Below are positions 62,362-64,000 of a DNA stretch of 64,000 bases, piece by piece. The stretch's first letter is position 1. Each line of letters starts with the position of its first letter. The notes below the pieces were generated by a model, which had not been told where the DNA came from, made no database searches, and worked only from the letters and a program-made list of their open reading frames with translations. Origin of the DNA: Paenibacillus rhizovicinus (GTDB taxonomy: Bacteria; Bacillota; Bacilli; Paenibacillales; Paenibacillaceae); the NCBI RefSeq assembly GCF_010365285.1, contig NZ_CP048286.1, positions 6,002,001-6,066,000 on the forward strand, given 5' to 3'. The translations under genes and the position numbers were made by a program.

Positions 62362-63528
62362 TTACCGCCTCCCGTATTTGCGAAACAGATAATAAATGCC
62401 TGCCGCCACCACGATGATGATGAGGATGCCGACCCAGCCCCAGAGCACGGACGATTTAACGGCGACGCGAATTTGGGCATCGGCGCTTTTCTCCGGGGCG
62501 GCCGCCGTTATATTCACGACATAATCGCCGGCGAGCGCCTTCTTGTCGGCTTTGATCGTTGCCTGCACATGCGACGTTCCGCCCGGCGCGATGCTGTCGA
62601 TCGTCGCCGGCTCGAAGGAAACTTCCCAGCCGGAAGGCGTGTCGGCCGACAGGGCGACGCTCTTCAGCTCCGACGAGCCGGAATTCGTCACGACCATGTC
62701 CAAATGGCGTTGGGATCCTGCGGTAACGTCGGTGCTGAGCAAGTCGTCCGAGGTGCTGAGCTTCAGATCGTAAGTGCCGGTGACGACGGCTTCCACGGTC
62801 GTATTGGCGGAGGTGGAGTTGTTTCCGGCCGCGATCGGAATTTTATACGTGCCCGCTTTGACCGTTTCGGGCGGTTTGACGGCGATGCTGATCGTCTTCT
62901 CGCCGTTCGGGTCGACTTCGACGGACGTCACGCTGTTGGAGCCGTCGACGAAAGTCGCATCCCAGCCGGGCTGGGCCTGCGCTTCCAGGGCGTAGGTTTG
63001 CTTCTCGGCGGTTCGGTTGCGCAGCGTCGCGCTGAACGTGAAGGTCGAATCGGAATGCCCCTCCATATTGGGCTGATCCGTCGTGAGTTCCGTCCGGAAC
63101 GTTCCTTGCTCGGAGACGTCCACGGCCAGCGGCAGCGATACGCCGCCGGCGTCCACTTCGAAGCGGTAAACGCCTTTGTTGACCTCGAGCGGCACGTCGA
63201 GTTCCAGGTTGACGGTTTGCGTTTCACCGGCTTTGACGGCAAGCTGGCTTACGTTCCGTCCGCCGGCGGTCAATTGTTCGTTCCATTGGTTTCCTTTGGC
63301 ATCGAAGCCGAGGCCGACTTTTTCCGTCGAACTGCCATGGTTGATCACGTCGATCGCATACGAAATCGAATCGCCCGGCGGCGCGGACAACTCCAAATAC
63401 GGCGTGTACAGCTCCACCGAACCGGCGGCTGCAGCCTTGCCGGCACCTAGACCGAACGTCGTCACTCCCAGAACGAAACAAATAGCAAGGAGCCAAGTAA
63501 AGCTCCTTAAGCGGCATGCACGAAGCAT
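62362..63528 (-). CDS. NEW3-domain protein, membrane-anchored
   Basis: A 388-residue exported protein. A signal peptide (residues 1-35, ending GKAAAAG) is followed by about three immunoglobulin-like NEW3/alpha-galactosidase-associated domains (for example [41 protein letters not shown]), then one C-terminal membrane segment ([20 protein letters not shown]) and a basic end. AAGGAGGGG decides ATG 63528. Operon context with an ABC exporter is conserved in many Firmicutes, but the exported compound is unknown. Confidence 0.87.
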   Translation of the reverse strand: MLRACRLRSFTWLLAICFVLGVTTFGLGAGKAAAAGSVELYTPYLELSAPPGDSISYAIDVINHGSSTEKVGLGFDAKGNQWNEQLTAGGRNVSQLAVKAGETQTVNLELDVPLEVNKGVYRFEVDAGGVSLPLAVDVSEQGTFRTELTTDQPNMEGHSDSTFTFSATLRNRTAEKQTYALEAQAQPGWDATFVDGSNSVTSVEVDPNGEKTISIAVKPPETVKAGTYKIPIAAGNNSTSANTTVEAVVTGTYDLKLSTSDDLLSTDVTAGSQRHLDMVVTNSGSSELKSVALSADTPSGWEVSFEPATIDSIAPGGTSHVQATIKADKKALAGDYVVNITAAAPEKSADAQIRVAVKSSVLWGWVGILIIIVVAAGIYYLFRKYGRR

Positions 63529-63611
63529 GCAATCCCCTCCTTGACCGACTGTATTGGCCGCCCTTTCGGCAGCATTCATAATCGGTACGAACGACGGACC
63601 GGTTTGGATTT

Positions 63612-63649
63612 ACGCCGGCGAAAAAATGTTTTTGTTTTCCCCGGCGGCG
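63612..63649. other. Inverted repeat in the leader between NEW3 and sigma genes
   Basis: GCCGGCGAAAA (63614-63624) and TTTTCCCCGGCGGC (63635-63648) can pair. It lies between divergent genes, so it is not an ordinary terminator. The rest of the gap contains TGATACAAC, a possible -10 for the sigma gene. Confidence 0.5.
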
Positions 63650-63711
63650 ATTTCTGATACAACGAAGGGAGAGGAAGGCGCGGTATTCACGTAACGGAAG
63701 GAGGGACGGCG

Positions 63712-64000
63712 ATGGGCCAGTCCGGCGAAAATATGTCCGACATCCTTCGCGCGATGTGCGAAGGTTCGGCGGATGCGTTCGATGCGTTCTATGCCCGCTA
63801 TTCGGCGCTCATCATGGGAATCGCGCTGCGCATGCTCGGCGATCGGATGGAAGCGGAAGACGCATGCCACGATGTGTTTCTGGAAGCGCTTCGCCGAGGA
63901 GACCGGTACGATCCGCAGCGCGGGTCCGTCGATGCATGGCTCGCCATTATGACCCGCAGCCGATGTTTGGATCGGCTGCGCCGGAGCAAGAAGCTGATTC
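63712..64000 (+). CDS. ECF sigma factor, N-terminal part (cut by window edge)
   Basis: Reading from ATG 63712, with GAAGGAGGG before it, gives at least 96 residues in frame to the edge: MGQSGENMSDILRAMCEGS, then region 2 as FDAFYARYSALIMGIALRMLGDRMEAEDACHDVFLEALRR and the DNA-melting part SVDAWLAIMTRSRCLDRLRR. This is a clear ECF sigma N-terminus. It is divergent from the NEW3/ABC operon. An anti-sigma gene probably follows outside the window. Confidence 0.9.
   Translation, partial: MGQSGENMSDILRAMCEGSADAFDAFYARYSALIMGIALRMLGDRMEAEDACHDVFLEALRRGDRYDPQRGSVDAWLAIMTRSRCLDRLRRSKKLI

Overview
The window looks like chromosome of a spore-forming Firmicute of the Paenibacillus/Cohnella type. Grounds: base composition near 55% GC, strong AGGAGG-like ribosome sites with many GTG and TTG starts, a BclA-like collagen protein, BceRS-BceAB-like genes, YfiT/BstA, and promoter sequences that fit the mother-cell sporulation factors SigE and SigK. 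I see no rRNA, tRNA, CRISPR array or prophage. The only clear mobile element is one IS1182-type insertion sequence. All assignments come from reading the sequence; no search was run.

Layout. 0-9.3 kb: small metabolic and regulatory genes (Nudix, VOC, nucleotidyltransferase, a Fur-boxed FhuF-like reductase, LysR/O-methyltransferase, MerR with two SRPBCC genes, hisC). 9.3-12.4 kb: a 51-bp hairpin repeat array, a methyltransferase, a truncated VOC gene facing a frameshifted gene, and a UPF0173 hydrolase. 12.5-16.7 kb, minus strand: two secreted cupredoxin proteins followed by an ECF sigma/anti-sigma pair. 17-21.6 kb: MarR-MFS operon, then oxalate decarboxylase with a second cupin behind a SigK-like promoter. 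21.8-31.4 kb: a TolB-like protein, then the spore-surface cluster: a 1248-residue collagen-like protein, two glycosyltransferase genes and two methyltransferases, fired by a symmetric divergent pair of SigE-like promoters. 31.5-36.1 kb: an antimicrobial-peptide detoxification module. 36-44.5 kb: regulators beside the genes they probably control (LysR/tautomerase, HxlR/MFS, a DUF2089 operon, Rrf2/AbrB-type permease/isochorismatase-like). 44.6-46.5 kb: about 2 kb of 38-bp tandem repeats without genes. 46.5-58 kb: tag, NIF3, APH, LysR, GNAT, DinB, a HugZ-like gene with two Fur boxes, and a TetR-YhgE efflux-type pair. 58.2-59.7 kb: the IS, sitting in a duplicated terminator hairpin. 59.8-60.1 kb: a second array of the TGTAC-N8-GTACA, 51-bp family. 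60.2-64 kb: a NEW3-protein/ABC exporter operon and the start of a divergent ECF sigma gene.

The best candidates for undescribed biology are (1) the collagen/glycosyltransferase/methyltransferase cluster with its mirrored SigE-like promoters, plausibly a dedicated spore-surface glycosylation system; (2) the secreted cupredoxin plus ECF sigma locus, plausibly an extracellular copper-redox system; and (3) the tandem hairpin arrays, where two loci 50 kb apart share the same palindrome geometry, the same 51-bp period and the same A-B-A-B alternation of spacers.
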